Assembly: GCA_950097145.1 (NCBI GenBank)
Contig: CATNCF010000017.1
Coordinates: 1 to 54,734, forward strand
From: an uncultured Lachnospiraceae bacterium
GTDB lineage: Bacteria; Bacillota; Clostridia; Lachnospirales; Lachnospiraceae
Reading direction: 5' to 3'
DNA length: 54,734 bases
The notes under the pieces are model-generated. The model was given only the letters and a program-made list of their open reading frames with translations, had not been told where the DNA came from and searched no databases. Positions within the stretch are counted from its first letter, which is position 1. Each line of letters starts with the position of its first letter. A program made the translations under genes and the position numbers. This document shows positions 41,933-51,853 of the stretch, one piece after another.

Positions 41933-42057
41933 TTTCTCTATGTACTCCTTCAATATTTATAAATTTTATTGCCCCTTTTCACCTCATCATTATATAATTG
42001 CGGAATCATAAAATCAAGGTAATGTTTCCGTAGTTTTATCCACAGAACACCCAATTT

Positions 42058-42222
42058 GAGAAAATCACCAGACAACATGGCGCCTGGACCTTCCGAAACA
42101 ACTGCGCATTAACTGCAGTATACCATCCTTCCGCAATCCTGCAGGATCCTTCCAAATATGATATCGCAAGGGAAGATTTTCGGAAAATCGTAAAAAAACG
42201 GGACGAATGGAACGAAAGATAA
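42058..42222 (+). pseudogene. C-terminal remnant of a family 4 uracil-DNA glycosylase
   Basis: The plus frame reads KITRQHGAWTF, then AVYHPSAILQDPSKYDIAREDF and ends with TAA. HPSxLLRDPSK preceded by ITxxHGxW is the closing motif of family 4/5 uracil-DNA glycosylases, with the catalytic-loop His. The N-terminal iron-sulfur and water-activating motifs are absent: a stop lies at 42031 and no start is near. The relic fills much of the 330-bp gap between the formate channel and addA. Confidence 0.65.
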
Positions 42223-42281
42223 CCTCGCGGCTGCAACATAGGAGGCAAAATTTCTGTTTTATCCAATTGTTTCCTAAATAC

Positions 42282-45200
42282 TTAAATCAAAATCGCTTCC
42301 TGGAGACAGAAAGAGTATAGAATCTTTTCTTTTACCGGTTTCTCCAAAGCTCTTTCAACGGCCTCCTGGTAGAACTCCATCTGCTTTCTGTAACGGTCCG
42401 CTAACTGCTTGCTGGACTGCACACGGTCTGTCTTATAATCCACCAGCACAATGCCATCCTCTTCTTCAAAAAAAACATCAATAATTCCCTGAATCAGCAG
42501 TAATTCCCGGCTGCTGCTCTCCTCTAAAGCTTCCCTGGCCGGCTTGCCCATGACAAAGGGTTTCTCCCTATACAATTTTCCGTTTCCGGCCGCTTTTTGC
42601 ATCCTGAGGCTAAGAGGCGTAGTAAGAAATCTCCTTAATGAAGATACTTTCACCAGATCCAGCATACCTTTTTCAATTTTCTTATGCTCTTCCATATCCT
42701 TAAGCTGTTTCTCCAAAGTATCAGAAGGCTGTGTGAAATCATAGCATTCCAGGATGCGGTGCATTGCCGTCCCCCGTTTTGCCCCTGTATTTTCTTCCCG
42801 GACTCCTTCCATAAACGCCGGAATATAGTGTTCCTGCTGCACTGCGCCATTTTGGATCTGTGCAGCCTGCTGTGTTTCTTCTTCCCAGGCTAATTGTTTT
42901 ATCTGCTCTTCTTCCATCACTCGTTCCATCATCCTGTGTTTGAGCTCGGAGACAGATACCTTAGTGCGCATAACAGTCTCCTCTTCATAAGGATATTGAA
43001 AAGACAGACGTTCCTCTGCCATCTGTTCCCATTTCGGATCTGCCTGTTTCAGCTTTGCGAACAATTCTATTCTGGTCAGTTCTTCCTTGGCAAGCCGTAC
43101 CTCTGTGGCAGACTGAAGTTTGGCCTGGGTAATGAGATGGACTGGATATTTCCCTGGATATGCAGCACATGCCATCAAAATAAACTTCAAAAATGTATTG
43201 GCATTCAATCGTTTCAGAAAAGACAAAAACTCCTGGTTCCCCTTCATCACCGTTTCTGCTTTCTGATGTGTGTTTTCTTTCGGCAGTTCTTCCATAATTT
43301 CAACTCCCAGCTCTTCCAATTTCTCTTCTGCCTTCTTTAGAACTCCAGTAAGAATTAGCTTCTCCCTGGCACGGGTCAATGCCACATACAGGACACGCAG
43401 CTCCTCGCCAGTATTCTCCATAGCAATTTTTCTCGCCAGAAACTGCCTTGTCAGTCCCGGCGTCCTCAGCCTGCGCTTTAGGTCTGTTACATCTATGCCA
43501 ATGCCAAGAGAGGGATGAAGAACCACCCGTTCCCGGACATCCTGGCTGTTAAAAATCTTGCCCAGACCAGACACAAATACCACTGGAAACTCCAGCCCTT
43601 TGCTCTTATGGATGCTCATAATCCGCACAGCATCCTCCGCTTCCTCCCCCTCTGCCATCGGAAAATCCACCTCATATTTTTGGAGCTGTTCCATATAGCG
43701 GATAAAATGAAACAATCCCCGGTAGCTGGTGCTCTCATAGGCAATTGCCTTTTGCACCAGCATGTCAAGATTCGCTTTTTTAATTTCTCCATCCGGCAGG
43801 GCATAGACATAGGCTTGATAGCCAGTCTCTTCCAAAATTTCATATAGAAGCTGATGAATTGGGGTATAACTGGCCTTTTTTCGAAACTCCTGTAAAAGCT
43901 GCAGAAATTTCTGAAGCTTTTCCCTGGATTCCCGGGGTAAGACAGCAATTTCTTCTGCGCCCTGCAGCACTTGTCCTCCAGGAGCATAACGCATCACAGC
44001 CTGATAAAATTTTTCTTCTGGAAACTGAACCCGTAGAATCGCAAGTTCTTCCCCTGTCAGTCCTACGATAGGGGAAGCCAGCACCGCAGCCATAGGAATA
44101 TCCTGCCTGGGATTATCTAAAATCTTTAACAGATTCAAAGCTGTCTGTACCTCAAATGCAGAAAAATATCCTGTTCCCGCCGCCGCACGTGCCGGAATCC
44201 CCATTTCTCCCAGAACCTTAACAAAAGTATCTGCCCAGCCGGTTAAGGAACGCAGTAAAATCACAATATCAGAATACCTTATCTTCCTGAATCTACCCTC
44301 ATCTTCTCCCAACGGCATCTGTTCTGTGATTTTTTGATTTTCCATGAGTAGATGAATCTCTGTTCCCACCGCCTTTGCCTCAAGTTCCTGGACTTTAGTT
44401 TCCTGATCTTCCTCCTCTGGCTCAATTACCAGAATCCGGGTGTCAAACATGCCCGGTTCTCCTTCTGGAAATGCTGCTCCCGGATAAAGGGCTGCCTGGG
44501 TGTCATAGGTAATATTTCCGATATCCTGATTCATAATCTTATAGAAAATATCATTCACTGTCTCCAGAACCTCCCGGCGACTGCGGAAATTCTTATGCAA
44601 ATCCACCCGCTGATTTTCACTTTTCTCCTGGGTATAGGTATGATATTTTTCCATAAAAAGCTCTGGACGCGCCATGCGGAACCGGTAAATACTCTGCTTC
44701 ACATCCCCCACCATAAAAATGTTGTGTCCCTCTGGCTCCTTCGACACGGCCCGCAGAATCGTTTCCTGCACATAATTGGAATCCTGATATTCATCAATCA
44801 TAATTTCCTCATAATTTTTCCGCAGTTCTTCTGCCGTCTGGCTTGGCTCATGGGTTTCATCATTTATTAGAATCTTTAATGCAAAATGCTCCAGATCATT
44901 AAAATCCAGCATATTTTTTTCCTGCTTTTTTTCAGAAAAAGCTTGAATAAAGGCAAGGGTGACATCTATCAGCATATCTGCTGCTGGACGGCACTTTTCT
45001 ATATCTCTTCTCATATCTTCCGGGCTCTGGAAAAAAAACTGTTCCGTGATTTTTTTCACAGAAGCTTTGACCTCATTGCGCAGTTTCTGTACCTGATCCT
45101 TTTTGGCTGAATCTCCTGAAAATTTCCGCAGCGCCGGCAGACGCTGAAAAGAAAATCCACGAATCCGTTCATAAAATCCCTGATAGGTCCTGCAGTCTGC

Positions 45201-45983
45201 CAGTTGTTCCATGGCCTCTGCTTCCTGCTGCATTCGTTCAGCATAAGCAGAAGGCCCGTCCTCTGCAAGACTGATGCTTTGGCACTGTTTCATCTGAGCC
45301 GCCCACTGGGCCGTGAGATTTTTCAGGTAATCCAGCAATTCTTCCATCATGGGAAGCATGTCAAACGCTTCCTGGCTGGATACATGGAAGGGCCTCCTGC
45401 AGTCCGCAAGCCATTCCTCCACCCAGGGATAGCTCATGGCAAAACGAAAGAGCTTTAAAATCGTGTCCTTCAGCGGCTGATCGGTCTTACCGGTAGCAAT
45501 CATCTCAGAGAGTGCAAGAAATTCTGGTTCTGCCTCCTTGTAATATTGTTCTAATACTTGATCTAATACATCACTCTGCAGAAGCTTCAATTCTCCCTCC
45601 TCTGCCACCCTGAAATCCGGATCCAGATCGATACGGTGAAAATAATTGCGTATCACATACAGACAAAAACTGTGAATTGTGGTAATTCTTGCTGTATGTA
45701 ACAATGTCTGCTGCCGCTGCAGATGAACGTTGTCTGGATCTTTCTCTAACGCCTCTCCCAGGGCAAGCCCGATCCGCTCTCTCATCTCCGCCGCCGCCGC
45801 ATTGGTAAATGTCACAATCAGCAGGCGGTCAATATCCACCGGATGTTCTCTATCGGTAATTTTTTGAATAATACGTTCTACCAAAACTGCTGTCTTGCCG
45901 CTGCCTGCCGCCGCTGACACCAGCAGATTCCGATCCCTTAATTTAATTACCTGCTGCTGCTGTCTGGTCCATGTTTTCTCCAT
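42282..45983 (-). CDS. addA: ATP-dependent helicase/nuclease subunit A
   Basis: 1233 residues, normal length. AddA is the UvrD-like helicase and one nuclease of the AddAB complex, which resects double-strand ends for RecA. Walker A is VSAAAGSGKTAVLVERI (about 22-38), motif II DEYQDSNYVQE (about 395), and motif VI VLYVALTRAREKLIL is near 870. The C-terminal RecB-family nuclease shows GIIDVFFEEEDGIVLVDYKTD (D...D-x-K). The start lies five bases after the addB stop, and AGGAGG stands inside the end of addB, so translation is coupled. Confidence 0.97.
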   Translation of the reverse strand: MEKTWTRQQQQVIKLRDRNLLVSAAAGSGKTAVLVERIIQKITDREHPVDIDRLLIVTFTNAAAAEMRERIGLALGEALEKDPDNVHLQRQQTLLHTARITTIHSFCLYVIRNYFHRIDLDPDFRVAEEGELKLLQSDVLDQVLEQYYKEAEPEFLALSEMIATGKTDQPLKDTILKLFRFAMSYPWVEEWLADCRRPFHVSSQEAFDMLPMMEELLDYLKNLTAQWAAQMKQCQSISLAEDGPSAYAERMQQEAEAMEQLADCRTYQGFYERIRGFSFQRLPALRKFSGDSAKKDQVQKLRNEVKASVKKITEQFFFQSPEDMRRDIEKCRPAADMLIDVTLAFIQAFSEKKQEKNMLDFNDLEHFALKILINDETHEPSQTAEELRKNYEEIMIDEYQDSNYVQETILRAVSKEPEGHNIFMVGDVKQSIYRFRMARPELFMEKYHTYTQEKSENQRVDLHKNFRSRREVLETVNDIFYKIMNQDIGNITYDTQAALYPGAAFPEGEPGMFDTRILVIEPEEEDQETKVQELEAKAVGTEIHLLMENQKITEQMPLGEDEGRFRKIRYSDIVILLRSLTGWADTFVKVLGEMGIPARAAAGTGYFSAFEVQTALNLLKILDNPRQDIPMAAVLASPIVGLTGEELAILRVQFPEEKFYQAVMRYAPGGQVLQGAEEIAVLPRESREKLQKFLQLLQEFRKKASYTPIHQLLYEILEETGYQAYVYALPDGEIKKANLDMLVQKAIAYESTSYRGLFHFIRYMEQLQKYEVDFPMAEGEEAEDAVRIMSIHKSKGLEFPVVFVSGLGKIFNSQDVRERVVLHPSLGIGIDVTDLKRRLRTPGLTRQFLARKIAMENTGEELRVLYVALTRAREKLILTGVLKKAEEKLEELGVEIMEELPKENTHQKAETVMKGNQEFLSFLKRLNANTFLKFILMACAAYPGKYPVHLITQAKLQSATEVRLAKEELTRIELFAKLKQADPKWEQMAEERLSFQYPYEEETVMRTKVSVSELKHRMMERVMEEEQIKQLAWEEETQQAAQIQNGAVQQEHYIPAFMEGVREENTGAKRGTAMHRILECYDFTQPSDTLEKQLKDMEEHKKIEKGMLDLVKVSSLRRFLTTPLSLRMQKAAGNGKLYREKPFVMGKPAREALEESSSRELLLIQGIIDVFFEEEDGIVLVDYKTDRVQSSKQLADRYRKQMEFYQEAVERALEKPVKEKILYSFCLQEAILI

Positions 45984-45988
45984 ACTGA

Positions 45989-48900
45989 CTATAAAACCTC
46001 CTGCATTTTTCTTAAAATCTCCCCGTCATCCTTGATATGTTCCAGCTTTCGGTAATCCTGGCCAGATCTTCCGGCGTCAAATCCACATATTCCGTGATAG
46101 GGGCAGTAATCACATCCGGTACTGTCTCCTAACTGGTAAGGCTCTGCTGAAATCTCTCCCTGAAAAATTTTCCTGCCGATCTGCTGTATTTTATGATTTA
46201 CATAACCTGATAAAATCTTGAACTCTTCATCTCCTGCTTTTTTTGCTTTCGGGCTGACGCTCTCATCTTCCATCTGGGAGGCTACCCCCTTCAATTTCAG
46301 CTCCTTTAAAATTTCCTCCTGAATCTGGATATCTGTTTTTCTGGAATCCCCTGCAATCATGGGATCATCCATATGATAATAGTACATCCCGCCAGGCACA
46401 ACCCGCTTGTCTGGATATTTTTTCTGAAATAATTCCACTGCAGAATTCAAATACACCACAAGCTGAAGCTGTAAGCCGTGATAAAGAGACAAGAGCTGAA
46501 AATCCATCTTACCAGATTTATAATCCACCACTTTCACATAGACGGTATCTTCTGTCTTGCGGGTATCAATCCGGTCAATCCTTCCCTGGAGCCGCATTTT
46601 CTCCTGATCGCTCAATATAAAATTCACGGACTCTAAATCTTCCACAAAAGAAAAAGAAATCTCGTAACCCTCCGGAAAAAAATGACTGGTCCTTACCTGC
46701 TCCGCAATAGTCTCCACCGTCCGTCTTAAAATACGCTTCATTCGTTCCAAAAGATAGGCTGTTCTTGCCTCTGTAAGCAAAACACTGTCAAACCCTGTAT
46801 GTAAGGCTTCCTCCACTGCAAAATTAATCAGCCTGTTTTCCACCTCTTTTGGCACATCAAACCAATGATATCCTTCTCGTTCCATGGCGTTTGCATAACG
46901 CTCTAATACTTCATGAAACATGGTTCCCATATCCACCGGGGCAAATTCTCCCAGGCTGCGTTCCTGAAGTTTCAGGCCATACTGGAGAAAGTGGCTGCAG
47001 GCGCAGGCGCTGAACTTCTCCAAACGAGTAACACTGTTCTCCAGCACGCTGCCATACAATGCCCTTGTCACCTGTTTCCCCATATTTTTTTTCTGATACT
47101 GGTAAAACGCCGCTTCAAGAAATGAAAGAAGCTCTTCCCGTCGCTCTGACTGTTTCTCGTACCAGAGGTACAAGCCCATCCATTCCTGGGACAATTCTCC
47201 CTTTCTTGCTTTCTTCAATCCTTCCACAAGAAATTTCCTGCTGCTTTTGGGCGTTATCATCTGGTCAATTCCAGACAAACCTTCCACCCTTATAGCAGCA
47301 AAGTCAGGAAATATTTTCTGAATGGCGCCCAAGAGATAAGATTTCCGGCTCTCCTTCCCCTCCTGATTTACCCGAAACCAGGTAAGGTACAGACGCTGGG
47401 ACGGTTTGGTAAGGTTCAGATAAAGATAAAATTTCTGAATAAAGCTCCGTTCCCGGTCCGTGGGGGAAAGTTCCATCTCATGAGCCGCAAATAATTCCCG
47501 GTCCGCCTGTGAAATAATGCCTCCATGCTCCACTGCTTTGGGAATCAGGCCGTCGTTCACTCCAATAAAAAACAGCGCTTTAATATCCGTCAGCCGGCTT
47601 CTCTCAATATCTCCGAATACCACCCGGTCATAACCCGGCGGAATAATTCCTACCGCCGCCGCTTCCAATCCTGCTTCCAAAATCTCCCGGTATTCCCGCA
47701 CACGGAGTCTCTCCTCTCCAAGAAGCTCCACCATTTTGTCCAACAGATCCATTACCGTTTTATAAATCTGGGCATATTCCCTGGCTAAGGCCCCCTTCCC
47801 CTGCTGCTGAAACTGCTGCTCGTATGCTTTTAGCTTTTCTTCTACATCCAATGAAAAAATCAGTTCGTATACGGCCCTGGACTCCTCCAGTACCGTACGG
47901 CCCTTTCCCCGGAATATCTCCCGTAAAGGAAGAAACTGCTGTAAAATCCGTTCCCGCAGCTCATTGATTTTATCCAGTTCTTCCTGATTCTGTACGCTGT
48001 TTTGGCGCACCCATTTATTCTGCCATCTTCCAAATCCCCGAATATGCCCGGCAAGCACATAATTTTCCAAAAGATCAATTTCTTCCATGGTAAAACCAGA
48101 CAGGCCGCAGCGCAGATACCCAAGTACCGCTTCATAAGAAAAATCCTGCTCAACCATGAACAACACTCCTCTTAAAAATTCGGTCATGGGATGAAATAGA
48201 ATATCCTTCCTGGTATCTAAAAATAAAGGAATCTCATAGGTATCAAAAATCTCTTCCGCATAATTGCCGTACATTTCCACATCCCCGCAGACAATGGCAA
48301 TATCCTTATAACGATACTTCTGTTCTCTCACCAATTCTTGGATCTTTCCCGCCACAAACTCCAGCTCCTGCCTGGGATTCGGCAGCGAATACAGAAAAAT
48401 ATTCTGATCATTTTTTTCTGATTCTGAAATATGGCAGGTCTCCTGATGTGAGCGGAATAAATTTTGTTCCAGCCGCAACAGGGACGGTGAATTAGCAAAG
48501 CGGCTGTTTCCACTATGGCAAATCCAGATTGGTTCCAGAATGTCCACATGCTGATTTGCTGCCATTCTTACCAAAGTATCTACGGTCTTTTTACTCATAC
48601 AGAACAAATCCTGGATTCCCCTGCTGTGATAAGGATCTTCTCTCTGATCCAATGTCACTGTCACAAATAATTCCCTGGTCAGTTTTATCAGCCGTTCCAG
48701 AAGATAATACTGCACCGGAGTAAAACCAGTGAAACCATCCAGGACAATCACGGAATTCTTCAAAAGCTCTGACCGTGCGGCTTCCTGGGCAAATACCTCC
48801 AGGAGTTCTTCTGCTGTAATAAATCTTCCTTCCAGATAATCCAAAAATCCCTGGTACATCGTCTGAATATCCTGCATTTTATAGCGGAACGCAGGCAGGT

Positions 48901-49342
48901 TTTTTTCCTGTCCAATCAGCACATCCAGGCGTTCCGGCGTAATCCGGTATTGGGTCAGCTCAGAAATGATGGACTTCATCTCCGTAATATAGCCAGTTTT
49001 TTTCATACTTGCTTTCAGCAGTTTCAGATGATCCTGCTGTTCTTCCGCCACCCTCCGCAGTACCAGATTTTTTCCTGTCTCTTCTAAAATATTCAGTCTT
49101 CCCATGCCCAGTTCATCAAAAATCCGGTAAGCAAGGCGGTTAAAACTCACCACATCCACGTTCATAATACTGTGGTTTTTCTGTCTTGCCACCAACTCCC
49201 GCTGTGTCTGCATGGTAAACTGTTCCGGCACCAGAATAAAAAATGTGCAGTCTGGCTCTTCCCTAGACTGTTTTAAAATTCTCCGATATACATAATCGGA
49301 TTTTCCACTGCCGGAGCCTCCAAAAATTAACTGTAATGACAT
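45989..49342 (-). CDS. addB: ATP-dependent nuclease subunit B
   Basis: 1117 residues from ATG 49342, with AAGGAG seven bases upstream. The frame is open to 49525, but that extension is the dispersed intergenic element, not AddB. LIFGGSGSGKSDYVYRRIL is the N-terminal Walker A. The C-terminal nuclease has VKVVDYKSGKMDF. The iron-sulfur cluster cysteines are visible as ACACSHFLQYG (near 800) and GCDYCPYHGICGFD (near 1080). With AddA it forms the double-strand-end resection machine; it contributes the second nuclease and Chi recognition in characterised systems. Confidence 0.97.
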   Translation of the reverse strand: MSLQLIFGGSGSGKSDYVYRRILKQSREEPDCTFFILVPEQFTMQTQRELVARQKNHSIMNVDVVSFNRLAYRIFDELGMGRLNILEETGKNLVLRRVAEEQQDHLKLLKASMKKTGYITEMKSIISELTQYRITPERLDVLIGQEKNLPAFRYKMQDIQTMYQGFLDYLEGRFITAEELLEVFAQEAARSELLKNSVIVLDGFTGFTPVQYYLLERLIKLTRELFVTVTLDQREDPYHSRGIQDLFCMSKKTVDTLVRMAANQHVDILEPIWICHSGNSRFANSPSLLRLEQNLFRSHQETCHISESEKNDQNIFLYSLPNPRQELEFVAGKIQELVREQKYRYKDIAIVCGDVEMYGNYAEEIFDTYEIPLFLDTRKDILFHPMTEFLRGVLFMVEQDFSYEAVLGYLRCGLSGFTMEEIDLLENYVLAGHIRGFGRWQNKWVRQNSVQNQEELDKINELRERILQQFLPLREIFRGKGRTVLEESRAVYELIFSLDVEEKLKAYEQQFQQQGKGALAREYAQIYKTVMDLLDKMVELLGEERLRVREYREILEAGLEAAAVGIIPPGYDRVVFGDIERSRLTDIKALFFIGVNDGLIPKAVEHGGIISQADRELFAAHEMELSPTDRERSFIQKFYLYLNLTKPSQRLYLTWFRVNQEGKESRKSYLLGAIQKIFPDFAAIRVEGLSGIDQMITPKSSRKFLVEGLKKARKGELSQEWMGLYLWYEKQSERREELLSFLEAAFYQYQKKNMGKQVTRALYGSVLENSVTRLEKFSACACSHFLQYGLKLQERSLGEFAPVDMGTMFHEVLERYANAMEREGYHWFDVPKEVENRLINFAVEEALHTGFDSVLLTEARTAYLLERMKRILRRTVETIAEQVRTSHFFPEGYEISFSFVEDLESVNFILSDQEKMRLQGRIDRIDTRKTEDTVYVKVVDYKSGKMDFQLLSLYHGLQLQLVVYLNSAVELFQKKYPDKRVVPGGMYYYHMDDPMIAGDSRKTDIQIQEEILKELKLKGVASQMEDESVSPKAKKAGDEEFKILSGYVNHKIQQIGRKIFQGEISAEPYQLGDSTGCDYCPYHGICGFDAGRSGQDYRKLEHIKDDGEILRKMQEVL

Positions 49343-49374
49343 AGCTGTTCTCCTTAAAATCACTTCATAAAAAG

Positions 49375-49530
49375 AATCCTGCTTTACAGAATTCTTCGCC
49401 TGTGGCGGGTTGCTTTTGCAGCATAATTCCCTTCTGCCGCAGTACCCTCGCTTTGCTGGGGCAGACCCTGCGTTCCTGCCCGGAGGGCTTTTTATCCTAT
49501 AGGCAGTTTCAACGGAATTTTCCATAGGAT
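49375..49530. repeat. probable dispersed intergenic element before addB
   Basis: About 150 bp between the addB start and the next terminator, more GC-rich than neighbouring gaps, with several short self-complementary stretches (CCCTGC...GCAGGG-like). On the minus strand it is open as a frame beginning MENSVETAYRIKSPPGRNAG and running into addB. I recall near-identical reading frames scattered in related genomes, which points to a repeat. Without a genome I cannot confirm it. Confidence 0.35.
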
Positions 49531-49564
49531 AAAAAACAGAAATCCCAAATCCGGGATTTCTGTT
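49531..49564 (-). terminator. intrinsic terminator
   Basis: On the minus strand AACAGAAATCCC pairs with GGGATTTCTGTT over six bases and is followed by TTTTTATCC. It lies about 40 bp after the stop of the small gene 49603-49896 and separates it from addB. Confidence 0.88.
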
Positions 49565-49602
49565 CCATTCTATACCTATTCTTTTGAAAAAACAAACCGC
49601 TG

Positions 49603-49896
49603 TTATTCCACCAGAAGATATCTGTCAGCAAACTTATCTGCCCCGCAGACATGGCGTTCCTGATCCTGTTCCTTAATAATATAATCGCCTTCCCGCAGGA
49701 AGATCAACCCTCTGCGGTTCTGGATAAAGGGACATACCACGGTGCCATCTTCTCTGGTTATTTTCAAAAGCTTATCTGTGGAAACCCATCCAGTGGTCAA
49801 AACAGAGGTCCAGGACATAAATCCATCTTCCATTCCTTTTCCAACTTCATATGCTTCTGCTTCTACTTCAAATGAATTTCTCTTATATTTCTTCAT
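49603..49896 (-). CDS. small unrecognised protein
   Basis: 97 residues from ATG 49896, with AGGTGG six bases upstream; the frame runs upstream to 49959 without a better site. The sequence is mostly beta (FEVEAEAYEV; LKITREDGTVVCPFIQNRRGLIFL; GDYIIKEQDQERHVC) and has two cysteines. The ending GDYIIKE... resembles small phage-like proteins with a PGDY/GDWII motif, but no other phage gene is near. It is monocistronic with its own terminator. Function is unknown. Confidence 0.65.
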   Translation of the reverse strand: MKKYKRNSFEVEAEAYEVGKGMEDGFMSWTSVLTTGWVSTDKLLKITREDGTVVCPFIQNRRGLIFLREGDYIIKEQDQERHVCGADKFADRYLLVE

Positions 49897-50034
49897 ACCT
49901 TCCACCTGCTTTCTTATGTATATCAGAAATGTACAGCTTTCTGAAAGACTGTAGAACATTTTTTATTTCTTACTAATAATATACTGCAAAACAGGCAAAA
50001 AAACAACCCATCTGTCAGATTTTTATCTTTGTTT

Positions 50035-51057
50035 CTATTTAAAGTATTTCAGCAGCCATTTTCCCCAGGGCGTAAGATCCTTATTGTTCCAGCCTGTAGT
50101 CTTTTTGCTGGAAGATTTCAAAATGGCGGAACTTTCCTCTTTATTTGACAGACTCCAGCCCACATAGCTGATTTTATTTTTATTCAAAAACTTCATCCAC
50201 TTACTGCCTTCCGCCTTATTGAGAGCGCCATTGCCGGAGGCGTCGGAAATCCCAAACTCTGAAACAAACAGAGGCAGTCCTTTGTCCAGAGCCGCCTGTG
50301 CTTTTTGCCGCAGGTAATCTCCATGGGTGCCAGCATAAAAATGAAGGCTGTACATCAGATTTTTATATCCTTTCAAAGGGCTGTCCGCCACAAGATCTAC
50401 ATCTTGGGACCAGGTGGGTGTCCCGATAAGAATCACTGCTTTTTTATCCCTGGAACGAATTGCCTTCACTGCTTTTTTCGCATAGCTTTTAATGTCATTC
50501 CAGGTGGTTCCTCCATTTGGCTCATTACAGATTTCATAAATTACATTGGAATAATTTTTATATTTTGACGCCATTTTTTTAAAAAAGGAAACCGCCTGCT
50601 TCTCATAGGTTTTCGGATTGCCGTCGCTTAAAATATGCCAGTCTATAATTATATACAGTCCTGCTTTGGCAGCATACTTTACCCCTTTGTCAATTCTCTT
50701 TTCCAGCAGCCTGCGGTTCTTGGCATCTCCTGTGCAGTAGCCGTTATATTCTCCTGTATACATAGCAAGGCGCACTGTGTTGATTCCCCACTTCTTCTTC
50801 ATATAAGTAAACCCTTTCTGGTTCACATATTGGGGATACCAGGACAATCCATGGGTGCTGACTCCTTTTAACTGAACAGGTTTTCCTTTGGCATTCATTA
50901 ATTGGGTCCCTTTGACTTTCAAAGCTGGAAGCTTTGCTGCATGAACCGGAATGCATTCCAGTGATACTGCAAACAGAAGAATAAGCAGAACATTTACTAT
51001 TTTCCACTTTAAGCCCTTTTTCATATATTTCTCTCTTTTCGCCATTTTCAAGTACAT
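50035..51057 (-). CDS. secreted GH5-family glycoside hydrolase
   Basis: Family 5 TIM-barrel glycosidase (endoglucanase-like). Counted from 51057, the signal peptide ends VHA at residue 40 and the catalytic pair is visible: acid/base Glu179 in IYEICNEPN and nucleophile Glu267 in LFVSEFG; LKGVSTHGLSWY, NTVRLAMY and IIIDWHIL are further GH5 motifs. No binding module is attached. The ATG at 51057 overlaps the deoD stop (TAATG); ATG 51024 (MKKGLKWK) gives a more normal signal peptide but has a weak binding site. Coupling to a purine phosphorylase is odd. The glucan it attacks is uncertain. Confidence 0.9.
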   Translation of the reverse strand: MYLKMAKREKYMKKGLKWKIVNVLLILLFAVSLECIPVHAAKLPALKVKGTQLMNAKGKPVQLKGVSTHGLSWYPQYVNQKGFTYMKKKWGINTVRLAMYTGEYNGYCTGDAKNRRLLEKRIDKGVKYAAKAGLYIIIDWHILSDGNPKTYEKQAVSFFKKMASKYKNYSNVIYEICNEPNGGTTWNDIKSYAKKAVKAIRSRDKKAVILIGTPTWSQDVDLVADSPLKGYKNLMYSLHFYAGTHGDYLRQKAQAALDKGLPLFVSEFGISDASGNGALNKAEGSKWMKFLNKNKISYVGWSLSNKEESSAILKSSSKKTTGWNNKDLTPWGKWLLKYFK

Positions 51058-51770
51058 TATGCCTTTACTGCCGTTTCCAGTGCTATTTCAATCATCTTTC
51101 CAAATCCCTCCTGCCGCTGTTTCGAGGAAAGTTCTTCGGAACGGTATAAATGATCTGAAATTGTTAAAATACAAAGCGCTTTCTTTCCAGCCCTTGCGGC
51201 ATTTAAATAGAGGGCTCCGCTCTCCATCTCCACTGCCAGCACGCCCATTTTCTTGAAACAGTCCTTGGAGCGTTCGGAATAAAACGCATCTTCCGATAAA
51301 ATATTTCCAACTTTCACCTCTGCTCCAAGAGCCTTAGCGCTCTCCACTGCAGTGCTCAGAAGATGGTAATCCGCAAGAGGCGCTAAATGCCCTGGACAGC
51401 CAAACTGGTCTGGATAACTGGAAACCACGGAAGCCCCCATCCCAATCACAACATCCATAACATTGACATCTTCCTGGATTCCTCCCGCAGATCCTACCCG
51501 GATAATTTGATCTACATCATAAAAATTGAACAATTCATAAGAATAGATTCCAATCGAAGGCATTCCCATTCCAGAACCCATAACAGATACTTCTTTTCCC
51601 TTGTAAGTTCCTGTATACGCCAGCATTCCCCGCACCTGATTAATACAGTGCGCCTGCTCCAGATAGGTATCAGCGATAAATTTTGCCCGCAGCGGATCAC
51701 CCGGCATCAGAACTGTTTTTGCAAAATCTCCTGCCTTTGCTTCAATATGAGGGGTTGGTATATTAGCCAT
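51057..51770 (-). CDS. deoD: purine-nucleoside phosphorylase, DeoD type
   Basis: 237 residues, hexameric DeoD type. TPHIEAKAGDFAKTVLMPGDPLRAKF opens the protein, GSGMGMPSIGIYSYELF carries the phosphate site, VEMESGALYLNA the sugar-binding Met-Glu-Ser, and TISDHL the catalytic Asp. It splits purine nucleosides with phosphate to ribose-1-phosphate and base for salvage. AAGGAG precedes the ATG. It is followed directly by the GH5 gene and lies 83 bp after the DeoR-type regulator. Confidence 0.96.
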   Translation of the reverse strand: MANIPTPHIEAKAGDFAKTVLMPGDPLRAKFIADTYLEQAHCINQVRGMLAYTGTYKGKEVSVMGSGMGMPSIGIYSYELFNFYDVDQIIRVGSAGGIQEDVNVMDVVIGMGASVVSSYPDQFGCPGHLAPLADYHLLSTAVESAKALGAEVKVGNILSEDAFYSERSKDCFKKMGVLAVEMESGALYLNAARAGKKALCILTISDHLYRSEELSSKQRQEGFGKMIEIALETAVKA

Positions 51771-51853
51771 ATAATTTTCTCCTTTTCATGAAAAAATGAG
51801 TACATGCAGGACCTCCATGCTTTCTTTCATAATTTGTTTTCACACTGTTATTC

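Noticed and set aside
45989-49525. AddB start at 49525
   Set aside because: The extra N-terminal residues are basic, repetitive and unlike AddB; ATG 49342 has the ribosome binding site and the Walker motif follows at once.
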